64,000 bases of DNA from an uncultured Eggerthellaceae bacterium (GCA_903789375.1 CAIFEB010000007.1:16577-80576), one strand, 5' to 3'. Positions 18,502 to 28,489 are shown, numbered from the stretch's first letter. The notes: a model not told the origin generated them from the sequence alone. Numbers and translations: made by a program.

Positions 18502-19185
18502 ATGCGCATATGCGCAGGCGAGAAGCTCGATAATCCGCGGTTCAAGGCATTCGTTTTCGATTTGGACGGCACGCTACTCAACACGCTGCCCGACCTTACG
18601 GCGCTCACCAACGCCGTGCTTGAGCGCAACGGGTATCGCACCTACTCGGAGGCGGATATCAGGAGCTTCGTCGGCGACGGGGTGAAGGTGCTGCTCCAGC
18701 GCGCGTTGCCGATGGGCACGTCGGCTGAGGAAATCGATCGTCTCATGGGCGAGTGGAAGAAATGCTATCCCGAATTCGGTTATGCGCTCACGAAGCCCTA
18801 TCCACATCTGCCGGAGACGCTCGACGGATTGTGCCGACGCGGTGCCAAGCTCGGCGCTCTCTCGAACAAGTTCGATGCGGCTGCGCGCGAGGTCATCGGC
18901 ACGTTTTTGCCGGGGCGGTTCACCGTTGTCCATGGAGAAAGTGCCGACACGCCCCGCAAACCCGACCCGACCGGCTTGAAGAAGACGATGGCGGAGCTGG
19001 GAGTCGATCCTGCGGATACGGCGTACATCGGCGATTCTGCGGGCGATATGACGACGGCGGTGCGTGCTGGTGCGTTCCCTATCGGCGTGAGCTGGGGATA
19101 TCAGGATGTCGAACGTCTTGAGGAGTGTGGCGCGCGCGTTATCGTCGATGACCCGCGTGAGCTTGTGCAGTTCGCTGCAGAGTAG
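18502..19185 (+). CDS. gph: HAD-family phosphatase, phosphoglycolate phosphatase-like
   Basis: 227 residues with all HAD motifs: FDLDGTLLNT (nucleophile and acid Asp), LSNK (motif II), KPDPTGL (motif III Lys) and GDSAGDM (motif IV). The helical cap is inserted after motif I, as in the Gph/PGP subfamily, which clears 2-phosphoglycolate; substrate promiscuity in this family means the exact substrate is inferred only. The ATG at 18502 follows GAAGGGA by about 9 bases; an upstream in-frame ATG at 18424 would add a stretch without family similarity. It stands alone between tRNA-Gly and the phosphoglucomutase. Confidence 0.8.
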   Translation: MRICAGEKLDNPRFKAFVFDLDGTLLNTLPDLTALTNAVLERNGYRTYSEADIRSFVGDGVKVLLQRALPMGTSAEEIDRLMGEWKKCYPEFGYALTKPYPHLPETLDGLCRRGAKLGALSNKFDAAAREVIGTFLPGRFTVVHGESADTPRKPDPTGLKKTMAELGVDPADTAYIGDSAGDMTTAVRAGAFPIGVSWGYQDVERLEECGARVIVDDPRELVQFAAE

Positions 19186-19466
19186 AGCGCGCGAGCGACC
19201 GCGTTTCAGCGGACAGCGAAGAAGGGCCATTCGCCCACGTACGTGCTGCGTGGCAAGGCCCGATTGCGAGCTTTCGCGGCAACAGGTGAAACCGCTGCTG
19301 CACACGCTCGTGTACGTTCGACGGCAGAGTTGAACGCTTGGAAATGAACACTGCGCGAACTCCTCGGCTTCTCACGTCCTCCGTCTTCCGAGCTGGTAAT
19401 CTTTTTACATCGAACTGAAACCGTGCTGCCGGTACTGCCTCGGCGGCACCCTGCGAAGGGATGACG

Positions 19467-21155
19467 ATGGAAGAACGCGACACGCAAGCGCTGTTGAACG
19501 AGTGGCTCGAACGCGCAGACGACCCCGAGATTCACGACGAGCTTGCTGCGCTGAAGGCCGGCGATGCTGACGCTGTCGTCGATGCGTTCTTCCAGGACCT
19601 GACGTTCGGGACGGCGGGCTTGCGCGGCATCATCGGCGCGGGAACAAATCGCATGAACATCTACACCGTGGGGCGCGCGACACAGGGCGTGGCCGACTAC
19701 CTGATGGCCCATTACGAGAACCCAAGCGTGCTCATCGGCCGCGACAGCCGCAACAAGGGCGTCGACTTCATGCGGCGGGCTGCCGCCATCTTCGCGGCGA
19801 ACGGCGTCACGGTCTACCTCTACCCGCGCATCGAGCCCGTTCCCGCCGTGTCGTTCGGCGTCCGTGAGCTTGGGTGTTCGGGCGGCGTATGCATCACGGC
19901 CAGCCACAATCCCGCGCCGTACAACGGGTACAAGGTGTACGGCGACGATGGTTGCCAGATCGCCACGGAGGTTTCCCAGGACATGGCGGCGGCAATCGAC
20001 GAGGTCGATTATTTCGACGTGAAGACGTGCGACTTCGACGAAGCCGTTGCCGGCGAGCGCATCAAATGGGTCGGTGACCAGGTGCTCGAGCATTTCATCG
20101 ATGCCGTGGCCCGTCAATCGGTGGCGCTTCCCGAAGATCGTGATGAGCCGCTGCGCGTGGTGTACACGCCGCTCAACGGTACGGGTCTCGAATGCGTGAG
20201 TGCGATTCTCGAGCGTTGCGGCATCGACGACGTGACGGTCGTTCCCGAGCAGGCCTATCCTGACGGAGATTTCCCGACGTGCCCGTATCCCAATCCCGAA
20301 ATTCGCGAGGCGCTGGAAAAGGGCATCGAGCTGTGCAAGAAAGTCCATCCCGACCTGCTGCTTGCGACCGACCCGGACGCCGACCGCGTCGGCATCGCCT
20401 GCGAGGACGGCGACGACTACCTGCTGCTGTCAGGCAACGAGACCGGTGTGCTCCTGCTCGACTACATCGTGCGCATGCACCAGCAACGCGGCGAGAACCT
20501 CGCTGACAAGATCGCCGTAACGACCATCGTCTCGTCCGTGATGGTCGACGCGCTGGCGGCGGAGTACGGGTTCACGGTCAAACGCGTGCTGACGGGCTTC
20601 AAGTACATCGGATCGGTCATCGGCGACCTGGAGCGAAAAGGCCAGGTCGACCGCTTTATCTTCGGGTTTGAGGAAAGCTACGGCTACCTGAACGGGCCGC
20701 ATGTGCGCGACAAGGACGGCGTGGATGCGTCGATGCTCATCTGCCAGATGACGCAGTGGTACAAGCGTCATGGCATCAGCCTTGCCGAGGCTATGCGCGC
20801 GCTGTATGAGAAGCACGGCTACTACCTGAACCGCACGCTGTCGTTCGCCTATCCGGGCGAGGACGGGCAGCGGCGCATGGGCGCGCTCATGGATGCGGCG
20901 CGCTCGGAAGCGCCGGACGAGTTCGCTAGTCTGCGCGTGCAGAAGGTCGTGGACTACGCGTCGGGCGTCGACGGTCTGCCGGCGGCCAACGTCGTGGAGT
21001 ACGACCTGGAAGGCAGCAACAAGGTCATCTTCCGTCCGAGTGGGACCGAGCCGAAGATCAAGGCGTACGTGTTCGCGAAAGCGACGACGCGCGCTGCTGC
21101 TGAGCAACTGCTGGAAACGCTGGCTGCAGAGGCGACGGCCACGTTGCAGGCGTAA
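19467..21155 (+). CDS. pgcA: Phosphoglucomutase/phosphomannomutase
   Basis: Alpha-D-phosphohexomutase of 562 residues that interconverts hexose 1- and 6-phosphates, feeding UDP-glucose and envelope glycans. Motifs in order: GTAGLRGIIGAG, the phosphoserine loop TASHNPAPYNGYK, the metal loop DPDADR, the sugar-binding GFEESYGYL and the phosphate-binding RPSGTEPKIKAY. The length and the GFEESYG form match the PgcA/PGM2 subfamily. I use the ATG at 19467, 7 bases after GAAGGG; the ATG at 19461 directly abuts that ribosome site. Its likely product pathway joins with galE further along the window. Confidence 0.9.
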   Translation: MEERDTQALLNEWLERADDPEIHDELAALKAGDADAVVDAFFQDLTFGTAGLRGIIGAGTNRMNIYTVGRATQGVADYLMAHYENPSVLIGRDSRNKGVDFMRRAAAIFAANGVTVYLYPRIEPVPAVSFGVRELGCSGGVCITASHNPAPYNGYKVYGDDGCQIATEVSQDMAAAIDEVDYFDVKTCDFDEAVAGERIKWVGDQVLEHFIDAVARQSVALPEDRDEPLRVVYTPLNGTGLECVSAILERCGIDDVTVVPEQAYPDGDFPTCPYPNPEIREALEKGIELCKKVHPDLLLATDPDADRVGIACEDGDDYLLLSGNETGVLLLDYIVRMHQQRGENLADKIAVTTIVSSVMVDALAAEYGFTVKRVLTGFKYIGSVIGDLERKGQVDRFIFGFEESYGYLNGPHVRDKDGVDASMLICQMTQWYKRHGISLAEAMRALYEKHGYYLNRTLSFAYPGEDGQRRMGALMDAARSEAPDEFASLRVQKVVDYASGVDGLPAANVVEYDLEGSNKVIFRPSGTEPKIKAYVFAKATTRAAAEQLLETLAAEATATLQA

Positions 21156-21395
21156 CGGCGCGCTGGGCTGCTGTTGGCGAAGATGCTCGACAAGCGGGGC
21201 TTTCGTTTTCAGGCAAGCAGGAGCCGTGATGGAGGCAATCGCTAAGCGGCGTACAGGTCTGTTTCTGACTGCAACGAGCCGTTCTTATCCGCGCTGCTTC
21301 ATGGGCGGATCGGCATTCGAGGGTTGGCCGCAGCAGGCAATCTGGAGAGCAGGTGAGCTTGCAGGCAGGCGGGTAGGCCTGTGCCGTTTTGCGCC

Positions 21396-21659
21396 CTATT
21401 CGGCGTCGTGGGGAGTGAGCAGATACGTCGGCTCGACGCCCAATGCGTCGGCGATGCGCTGCACGTAGGAGAGTCGCGTGTCGGCTTCGCCGCTTTCGAT
21501 GCGGTTGAGCATGGGGCGGCTGATGCCTGCCATCAGGGCGAACATCTGCTTGCTGAGGCCCTGCTGGGAACGCAGCGCGGTGACGTTGGTCGCCAAGGTC
21601 TGAGCCAACGAGCTTGCCGGCTTCGTAATCAGGGGATATCTCGCTGTGTCGTTCGCCAT
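21396..21659 (-). CDS. XRE-family DNA-binding regulator
   Basis: 87 residues, nearly all a Cro/CI-type helix-turn-helix: ALRSQQGLSKQMFALMAG, then SRPMLNRIESGEADTRLSY and a typical closing IADALGVEPTYLL. No extra sensor domain, so it is a single-domain repressor or antitoxin-like protein; no toxin gene sits beside it. Target unknown. The divergent 700-base intergenic region leads to the LCP gene. Confidence 0.85.
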   Translation of the reverse strand: MANDTARYPLITKPASSLAQTLATNVTALRSQQGLSKQMFALMAGISRPMLNRIESGEADTRLSYVQRIADALGVEPTYLLTPHDAE

Positions 21660-22396
21660 ACCCGCAGCGTATGGGCGTGTTGCCGGACGAACGTAACCGC
21701 GCGGTTACACGGACGCGCGAACACAGACAGTTTTCACGGAGTGTGCAGCGTGCGGGAGATTTGAGCGCCCACGCCGTGTGCGGGGAGATGCCTTCTGCGG
21801 CTGACGTCGGCAACAGGAGGGCGGCGCTCGAGCCCCCAACGGTGCCTCGTACGCCTTCACGCGCGGCTGATATGCATGCAGAAGATGCTGATTCAAAAAG
21901 CACGCGTCCTCTGCTCAATTGTCAAGAGGCGATGGGCTTCGTTCTAGCAAGAGGGGAGCCACGACTTGCATCAGGTTTGCGATTCCAGAGTAGGCACGTG
22001 GCCGGAAGCAGACTCTAACGTGTGGACCGTAGATGATTGAAAACAGGCCCCATTGTGTGTCCCGTGCACGATGGGGCCTGTTTGGCGTGCGCGCAACGGC
22101 GTGCCTATCCATATACGCTTTAAATGTGAGAAAAACGAAGTCGGTATAATGCTTCGAAAACGCTCGAATTTGGGTGTTCCGAATTGTGAAAATCGCGGTC
22201 GAAATTTAGCAATTCGGCCTCTTATGTGGGTTTTCTCCGACGTAGTACTCGATAGTGATAATCCATACAGTGAAGATGCTAGACTTTTTACCGTTTTTTG
22301 AAGTTTCGCTTATACGCAACGCGTCATTTACAACTGCGCGTATGCAAAAACCCTATACCAGACCGGCTGCCTCGCGCAGCTGCGAAGGAGAGCTGA
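21660..22396. other. Intergenic region before the LCP gene
   Basis: Contains a bidirectional terminator-like hairpin (22041-22083), a perfect TATAAT at 22145-22150 and an 8-bp inverted repeat (CCGAATTG at 22179-22186, complement at 22210-22217). No gene seen. If the TATAAT serves the LCP gene, its leader would be about 240 bases. Confidence 0.5.
22041..22083. terminator. Symmetric terminator hairpin
   Basis: Perfect 13-bp stem (AAACAGGCCCCAT at 22041-22053 with 22071-22083) with A- and T-runs, able to act in both directions. No gene ends immediately before it on the plus strand, so a small untranslated transcript upstream cannot be excluded. Confidence 0.75.
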
Positions 22397-24097
22397 ATGG
22401 CGTTCAAAAAGAGCCGCAGCGCGAAAAAAGCGCAGCACGACGGCAGTCACCAGCAGACCGTATCGACCTCCGCAAATCAAAATGCAGTAAATCCAAGCGC
22501 TTCGAATCAGAACGCGGCGGGTCAGAATGCGGCAAGCCGCTACTCTCGTTCGGCCTACGGCAGCGGCGGGGACAGCCTGCCGCCCATCGATCAGGGCGCG
22601 TTCAAGGCGGCGTACACTCCCAGCGCGAACTCCGCGGGTGCGAATGCTGCCACGGGGGCAAGTGCCTACTCGCGCGACAATCCTTCGTATTCCAAGCGCC
22701 GCCGCAAGGCCGGTCGCGGCAAGAAGATCGCCCTCGGTATCGTCATCGCCGTGGCGATCGTGCTCGTCGGTGGCGGTGTGGCGCTGGCCAACTACATCAA
22801 CGGTATCAACAACGCCCTGCGCGGCAACCGCACTGCCGAGGAGATTACCGCCATCGATTCGCAGCTCACAGGCACCAAGACGTTCAACGAGCCGTTCACC
22901 GTCTTGCTCGTCGGTTCCGATGTGCGCCTGGACGGATCGGTCGAAGGCGCACGTTCTGACACGAACATTATCGTGCGCGTCGACCCGAAGACGCGGCAGG
23001 TCTCCATGGTGTCCATCCCCCGTGACACGATGATTCAGCTTGACGGATACGGCACTTCGAAATTCAACGCCGCCTACTCGGTGAACGGCGTGGCCGGCAC
23101 GATCGAGCAGGCCAAGAAGCTGACGGGCGTCGATATCGACCACTACGCCGAAATCGACTTCGACGGCCTGGTCGATTTGGTCGATGCGGTCGGCGGCGTC
23201 GACATCTACGTCGACAGCGACATCGACGACCCTGACGCAGGCGATGTGACCATTTCGGAAGGCGAACAACATCTCGATGGTCAAGCGGCGCTCGTGTATG
23301 CCCGTACGCGCCAGTATGTCGACGGCGACTACACGCGCGTTGAGCATCAGCGCACGCTCATCACCGCCATCGTCAACAAGGTGCTGTCGATGCCCGCCAC
23401 GCAATTGCCCGACGTGATCAACGCTGCGTCAGGTTGCGTATCGACCGACCTCTCGGTAAACGACATTCTCTCGCTTGCTCAGCAGCTTCGCGGTGGCGAA
23501 GGCGATCTGACTATTTACTCTGCCACGCTGCCATCCACCACGGCGACGGTCGACGGCATCTCCTACGTCATCGCCGATACCGAGGGCATCAAGGAGATGA
23601 TGAAGGTCTTCAACGAGGGCGGCGATCCGAGCACGGTGGGGCTGTCTTCGAATATCTCGTCGGAGGTTGAGGCGGCCATCGTCGAGGCTGGTGGTTCGTC
23701 GGGTTCGTACGATTCGGGCGTTGATGTCGGCGGCGGCGTTGGCGGGTACGGTAGCTCGATGGACGGCTCAAGCGGCTCCAGCGGATACAGTGGCTACAGC
23801 GGCTATACGGGGAGCGCCTACTCGAGTGGAGGCTCGACGGGATCGTACGGGTATTCGTCAGGGGGCTCTGGCTACCAGGGCGGCTTGTACGGCGGGTCGA
23901 GCGACGCGGGAACCTCGTACGAGCCTTCGGGTGGCGGCTCGGGCGGTGGCGGCTCGGCGGCGTCGCCAGGAGCTGGATCCGGCGGTGGTGGTTCGAGCAA
24001 TGCGATCTCAAACGGCGGCTCGGGCGCATCGGCAGGTACCGGATCGGGAGCAGGCGCAGGAGGCGGCGCGGCAAGCGCTCCAGCTACAGCAGCGTAA
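22397..24097 (+). CDS. LytR-CpsA-Psr (LCP) glycopolymer transferase
   Basis: LCP proteins attach teichoic-acid-like or capsular polymers from lipid carriers to peptidoglycan, outside the membrane. The 566 residues comprise a cytoplasmic low-complexity N-terminus (1-100), a basic patch and one transmembrane helix (about 111-131), the LCP domain (about 165-330) with SDTNIIVRVD, SIPRDTMIQ and the Arg-rich YARTRQ..DYTRVEHQR, and a C-terminal Gly/Ser tail of about 130 residues that is probably disordered and outside the cell. The start has GAAGGAGAG in good position. A strong terminator follows. The tail length and composition are unusual but not unique in Actinobacteria. Confidence 0.9.
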   Translation: MAFKKSRSAKKAQHDGSHQQTVSTSANQNAVNPSASNQNAAGQNAASRYSRSAYGSGGDSLPPIDQGAFKAAYTPSANSAGANAATGASAYSRDNPSYSKRRRKAGRGKKIALGIVIAVAIVLVGGGVALANYINGINNALRGNRTAEEITAIDSQLTGTKTFNEPFTVLLVGSDVRLDGSVEGARSDTNIIVRVDPKTRQVSMVSIPRDTMIQLDGYGTSKFNAAYSVNGVAGTIEQAKKLTGVDIDHYAEIDFDGLVDLVDAVGGVDIYVDSDIDDPDAGDVTISEGEQHLDGQAALVYARTRQYVDGDYTRVEHQRTLITAIVNKVLSMPATQLPDVINAASGCVSTDLSVNDILSLAQQLRGGEGDLTIYSATLPSTTATVDGISYVIADTEGIKEMMKVFNEGGDPSTVGLSSNISSEVEAAIVEAGGSSGSYDSGVDVGGGVGGYGSSMDGSSGSSGYSGYSGYTGSAYSSGGSTGSYGYSSGGSGYQGGLYGGSSDAGTSYEPSGGGSGGGGSAASPGAGSGGGGSSNAISNGGSGASAGTGSGAGAGGGAASAPATAA

Positions 24098-24154
24098 GGT
24101 TGCAGGTACGGTTCAGGTGGTGTCGCTGTGAAACACCGCTGGTTTCAGGTAAGA

Positions 24155-24206
24155 CAAAGGCCAGCAGCGATCTTTCGAAGAAAGCTCGCTGCCGGCCTTA
24201 TTTTTG
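24155..24206 (+). terminator. Terminator after the LCP gene
   Basis: 14-bp stem with one mismatch (24157-24170 with 24186-24199) followed by ATTTTT. Confidence 0.9.
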
Positions 24207-24345
24207 TGCTGGGAAGGGATTCGCCGTCAGGCGGGCCGATGTGCTGGCCGCCGCATTCGTATGCGCTGGTCGGCAATCGTTTTGCATGCCGGCCCCCTGC
24301 GCTGATGCGCCCTTGGTTTCGAAGAGTTCTATCGCCTGCGGGCGC

Positions 24346-25482
24346 CTACTCCGTTGCCGAGGCGTATCCGTCCGGGTTCATCGTCTGCCAACGCCACGAA
24401 TCCTGGCACATGCGCTCCATGTCGTACTGCGCCGTCCATCCCAGCTCGTCGCGCGCCTTGTCGACCGCGGCGTAGCAGGCGGCAACGTCGCCTTCGCGGC
24501 GCGGTTCGATGACGTAGGGAATCTCGTGGCCGCACGCCTTCTCAAACGCGCGGATGACGTCGAGCACGCTCGAGCCCTTGCCCGTTCCCAAGTTGAAGAT
24601 GCCCACGCCGCGGCGCGTGCCGTCTGCCGCGGGCTCGCCGGCGATGGTTCCACGCGTGGTCGCCTTGCCGGTGCCGACGCGCCCCGCCATCCAGTTGAGA
24701 GCCGACACGTGGCCGCGGGCCAGGTCGACGACGTGGATGTAGTCGCGCACGCCCGTACCGTCGGGCGTGTCGTAATCATCGCCGAACACGTGGACCTTCT
24801 CGAGCTTGCCGATAGCGACCTGTGCCACGTACGGCAGCAGATTGTTCGGAATGCCCTTCGGGTCTTCACCGATAAGGCCGCTTTCGTGTGCGCCGATGGG
24901 GTTAAAGTAGCGCAGCAGCACGATGTCCCACTCGTTGTCGCCGACGTACAGGTCGGTCAGAATCTGCTCGAGCATGGTCTTCGTTTGGCCGTACGGGTTG
25001 GTGGCCTGGTGCTTCTCGCAGTCCTCGTCGATGGGGATCCGCTCAGGTTCGCCGTAGACCGTCGCGGAGCTGGAGAACACGAGGTTCTTGCAGCCGTGAT
25101 TGCGGGCGACGTCGCACAGGACCAGCGTTCCCGTCAGGTTGTTCCAGTAGTACTCGAGCGGCTTGTGCACGCTTTCGCCAACGGCTTTGAAGCCCGCGAA
25201 GTGAATGATCGCGTCGATGTCATTCTCGTCGAAGACGCGTTCGACGGCTGCTCGGTCGAGCAGGGTGTTCTGGTAGAAACGCAGCCGGTCGTCGGTCACG
25301 CCGGTGATGCGGCGCACGCGCTTGACGGCGACTTCGCTTGAGTTGCTCAGGTCGTCGATGATGACCACGCGGTAGCCGTTGTTCAGAAGCTCGACGCACG
25401 TATGCGACCCAATGAAACCGGCACCGCCGGTGACTAGGATGCAGGTATCCTCGGGAGCCTTCGCCAGGCCTTTGTTCGCCAT
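24346..25482 (-). CDS. galE: UDP-glucose 4-epimerase
   Basis: GalE interconverts UDP-glucose and UDP-galactose with bound NAD. The 378-residue protein has the Rossmann loop VTGGAGFIGSH, the catalytic SSATVYG and YxxxK (YGQTK), and the family's RYFNPIGAH. It is somewhat longer than the usual 330-340 residues because of a short Gly/Thr/Ala-rich insert (about 290-310). I start at ATG 25482, where GAGGAAAG lies immediately upstream; an in-frame extension further upstream would pass through the parS-like site. The PGM gene upstream in the window makes its sugar-phosphate supply. Confidence 0.93.
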   Translation of the reverse strand: MANKGLAKAPEDTCILVTGGAGFIGSHTCVELLNNGYRVVIIDDLSNSSEVAVKRVRRITGVTDDRLRFYQNTLLDRAAVERVFDENDIDAIIHFAGFKAVGESVHKPLEYYWNNLTGTLVLCDVARNHGCKNLVFSSSATVYGEPERIPIDEDCEKHQATNPYGQTKTMLEQILTDLYVGDNEWDIVLLRYFNPIGAHESGLIGEDPKGIPNNLLPYVAQVAIGKLEKVHVFGDDYDTPDGTGVRDYIHVVDLARGHVSALNWMAGRVGTGKATTRGTIAGEPAADGTRRGVGIFNLGTGKGSSVLDVIRAFEKACGHEIPYVIEPRREGDVAACYAAVDKARDELGWTAQYDMERMCQDSWRWQTMNPDGYASATE

Positions 25483-25512
25483 CTTTCCTCGATTCATCAG
25501 TCGATTCGTCAA

Positions 25513-25528
25513 TGTTTCATGTGAAACA
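25513..25528. promoter_or_regulatory. parS-like site upstream of galE
   Basis: TGTTTCATGTGAAACA, one base from the consensus (T for C in the central CACGTG), about 23 kb from the parA site. Single-mismatch parS sites of this form are known in other bacteria. Confidence 0.75.
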
Positions 25529-25717
25529 AGCGCCGGCTTGCATGCTGCCGGCCGCCTTCCGCCACCGTTCGATGGGGTTGGATTCACTATATACCAGGCC
25601 GTTTTCGGCGACATGCGCTACGCGCCTTTCGCAATCAGGCTTCACGAGAATCCTGATTGAACACGTACAATGGGGAGTGCATCAACAAGACTACCGACGG
25701 AAGGTCAGGAGCTCATC

Positions 25718-26923
25718 ATGCGCGATTTCGAATTCTTCTCGCCGACGCGATTCGTGTTCGGTCGCAAGGCGTGCGACCAGACGGGGAGCCGCCTGGCTGA
25801 ATTGGGTCTGAAGAACGTGCTCGTTGTGTACGGGCGCGGCTCGGTTGTGAAGACGGGCACCCTCGACCGCGTGAGGGCGTCGCTTGCGGAAGCGGGCGTC
25901 GCGGTGACGGAGCTTGGCGGCGTGCGTCCGAATCCCGAGGTGGGGCTTGTCCGCGAGGGCGTCGACCTGGCACGTGCGAAACGGGTCGACGGGGTGCTCG
26001 CCGTCGGTGGCGGCAGCGTCATCGATACCGCCAAGGCCATCGCTTTCGGCGTGCCGTATGACGGCGACGTGTGGGACTTCTTCAGCAAGAAGGCCAAGCC
26101 AGAGCAGGCACTGCCCATCGCGTGCGTGCTCACCATCCCGGCGGCGGGCTCTGAGGCGTCGAGCTCGTGCGTCATCAGCAACGACGCGCTGTCGCTGAAG
26201 GCGGGCACGAACGGCGACGTGTTCCGCCCCAGGCTTGCCATCATGGATCCGGAGCTGACGTTCACACTGCCGGCGTACCAGACGGCGGCCGGCGTGACGG
26301 ACATGGTCGCGCATATCTGCGAACGCTACTTCAGCGGAACCGAGGCCGTTCCCGTGACCGACAACATCGCGACGGGGCTCATCCGCGCGCTGATGGAGGC
26401 GGCGCCGGTCGTGATTGAGAATCCGACCGACTACGATGCGCGCGCCAACATCATGTGGGCGGGCACGCTCGCGCACAACGACATCGCCGGATGCGGTCGC
26501 TCGCTCGTCCCCACGAGCCGCGCGGGCGGATGGGAGAGCCATGGCCTCGAACACGAGCTTTCGGCGCACCATCCCGAAATCACGCACGGCGCCGGCCTGG
26601 CCGTCATCATGCCCGCGTGGATGCGCTACGTATGGCGCGCCGACCCGAGCCGGTTCCTGTCGTTCGGGCGGGACGTGTTCGGTATCGAGCCGGCCGACGC
26701 AACGGACGCGGCAGCGGAACAGGCGGTCCTTCGGACGATTGACCGGCTGCAAGGGTTCTTCGCCTCGCTCGGGATGCCGACGAAGCTCGATGCGTTCGGC
26801 TTGGGAGAAGACGACATCGAACCACTCATCGGCACGCTGCGCATCACCAAGGGCGAGAAGTTCGGTGCGTTTCGCACGCTGACGATGGATGATGCGCGCG
26901 CCATCTACCGCTCGGCGCTGTAA
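25718..26923 (+). CDS. Iron-containing alcohol dehydrogenase (BdhA/YqhD type)
   Basis: 401-residue NAD(P)H-dependent group III alcohol dehydrogenase. The nucleotide site GGGSVIDTAKAIAFG and the metal signature GLEHELSAHHPEITHGAGL with histidines are present, as is GVTDMVAHICERYF with its Asp and His ligands. The overall sequence order (RDFEFFSPTRFVFG at the start, AAGSEASSSCVI) is that of butanol dehydrogenase BdhA/YqhD. It reduces aldehydes at the end of a fermentative route; the true substrate is unknown. Start chosen at ATG 25718 with CAGGAG upstream. Confidence 0.9.
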   Translation: MRDFEFFSPTRFVFGRKACDQTGSRLAELGLKNVLVVYGRGSVVKTGTLDRVRASLAEAGVAVTELGGVRPNPEVGLVREGVDLARAKRVDGVLAVGGGSVIDTAKAIAFGVPYDGDVWDFFSKKAKPEQALPIACVLTIPAAGSEASSSCVISNDALSLKAGTNGDVFRPRLAIMDPELTFTLPAYQTAAGVTDMVAHICERYFSGTEAVPVTDNIATGLIRALMEAAPVVIENPTDYDARANIMWAGTLAHNDIAGCGRSLVPTSRAGGWESHGLEHELSAHHPEITHGAGLAVIMPAWMRYVWRADPSRFLSFGRDVFGIEPADATDAAAEQAVLRTIDRLQGFFASLGMPTKLDAFGLGEDDIEPLIGTLRITKGEKFGAFRTLTMDDARAIYRSAL

Positions 26924-26987
26924 CGACGTCAGGCTCGCTCGCGTATGGGCGGAGCGAACGCTTGAATTGATAGGGGAAGCAGAGGGT

Positions 26988-28475
26988 ATGGCACAGGTAT
27001 CATCGCAGGAACACGCCGACGTGGTCATCGTCGGCGCAGGTCCAGCTGGCATCTTCACAGCGCTCAGCATGCTCGAGCAGGGCAGCGCGGCCAAGATAAT
27101 CATCGTTGAGAAGGGGCTGCCGCTCGAGGAGCGATCGTGCCCGAAGGAGAAGGTGGGCCACTGCATCGGGTGCAAACCGTGCCGCATCACGACGGGTTTC
27201 TCCGGAGCTGGTGCATTCTCAGATGGCAAGCTGTCGCTGTCGCACGAAGTTGGCGGCGACCTGCCAGAACTCATCGGCGAGGATCGGGCTCAGCAGGCGA
27301 TTGGCGTCGTCGACCAGCTGTACCTGAAGTTCGGCGCCGATGAGCGCGTCGAGGGCGTGGGCCATCCCGACGAGGTGCGCGAAATTCGTCGCCGCGCCAT
27401 CCAGGCGGGCCTTACGCTCGTGGATTGCCCGATTCGCCATCTGGGGACCGAACGCGCGCAGGAAATCTACCTGCGCATCGAGCAGCTATTGCGCGAACGC
27501 GGCGTCGACCTGCGCTTCAACACCGAGTGCGTCAACGTGGTGATGGAAGGCGAGGACTGCCGCGGCGTCATCGTGCGACCGACGCGGTCGACGGGAGCGG
27601 CTGCTGGCGAAGCGAGGGCGGATATGGATGCCGAGGCTGCCGCATCCGCTCCTGACGCGCACACCATCCTCGCGGGCGAAACGGTCATCGCGACCGGGCG
27701 GCGCGGGGCCGACTGGCTCGAGCGCCTCTGCGCCGAGCACGACATCGCGCACGAGCCTGGCCCGGTTGACATCGGCGTGCGCGTGGAGATGCGCAACGAG
27801 ATCATGGAGCACGTGAACAACGTGCTGTACGAAAGCAAGCTGATTGGTTATCCCAATTCGTTCCGCAACAAGGTGCGCACGTTCTGCCAGAACCCGGGCG
27901 GGTTCGTGAGTCAGGAGAACTACGACGGCGGGCTGGCGGTCGTGAACGGGCACTCGTACAAGATGCGCAAGTCCGCCAACACCAACCTGGCCATTCTGTG
28001 CACGCACCATTTCCTCGAGCCTTTCCACCAGCCCATAGCCTACGCGCAGAAGATCGGCGAGCTGGCGAACATGCTCGGCGCGGGGCACCTGCTGGTGCAG
28101 CGTTTCGGCGACATCCGCGATGGCAAGCGGACATGGGAAAAGGAGCTCGCGCGGTCGAACGTGCGCCCGACGCTGCCCGATGCGGTCGCCGGCGACATCA
28201 CGAGCGCTCTGCCGTACCGGACGATGACGTCGATCATCAATTTCATGCTGGCGGTCGACAAGGCCATCCCCGGTTTTGCCGCCGACGAGACGCTGCTGTA
28301 CGCGCCCGAGCTGAAGTTCTATTCCAATCGCGTGAAGATGGACGACCGCTTTGACACGAACATCGCCCACCTGCACTGCCTGGGCGATTCGAGCGGGTGG
28401 ACGCGCGGACTGATGATGGCGTCGGTCATGGGCTACCTGATGGGCGGCTATCTGGTCGAGCACGAGCAAGCGTAG
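26988..28475 (+). CDS. FAD-dependent dehydrogenase, COG2509-like
   Basis: 495 residues. The N-terminus has the dinucleotide-binding loop VIVGAGPAGIFTA. A cysteine cluster follows at C51, C59, C62 and C65 (CPKEKVGHCIGCKPC), then GFSGAGAFSDGKLSL, a string typical of the uncharacterised COG2509 flavoproteins; the C-terminus has a second FAD-contacting region (CLGDSSGWTRGLMMAS). The cysteines could bind Fe-S or zinc. A low-complexity insert lies near 203-222. The enzyme's substrate is not established for this family. It begins 64 bases after the alcohol dehydrogenase stop, with AGGGGAAG upstream, so the two may be co-transcribed. Confidence 0.8.
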   Translation: MAQVSSQEHADVVIVGAGPAGIFTALSMLEQGSAAKIIIVEKGLPLEERSCPKEKVGHCIGCKPCRITTGFSGAGAFSDGKLSLSHEVGGDLPELIGEDRAQQAIGVVDQLYLKFGADERVEGVGHPDEVREIRRRAIQAGLTLVDCPIRHLGTERAQEIYLRIEQLLRERGVDLRFNTECVNVVMEGEDCRGVIVRPTRSTGAAAGEARADMDAEAAASAPDAHTILAGETVIATGRRGADWLERLCAEHDIAHEPGPVDIGVRVEMRNEIMEHVNNVLYESKLIGYPNSFRNKVRTFCQNPGGFVSQENYDGGLAVVNGHSYKMRKSANTNLAILCTHHFLEPFHQPIAYAQKIGELANMLGAGHLLVQRFGDIRDGKRTWEKELARSNVRPTLPDAVAGDITSALPYRTMTSIINFMLAVDKAIPGFAADETLLYAPELKFYSNRVKMDDRFDTNIAHLHCLGDSSGWTRGLMMASVMGYLMGGYLVEHEQA

Positions 28476-28489
28476 CGCGCTGCGGGCAT

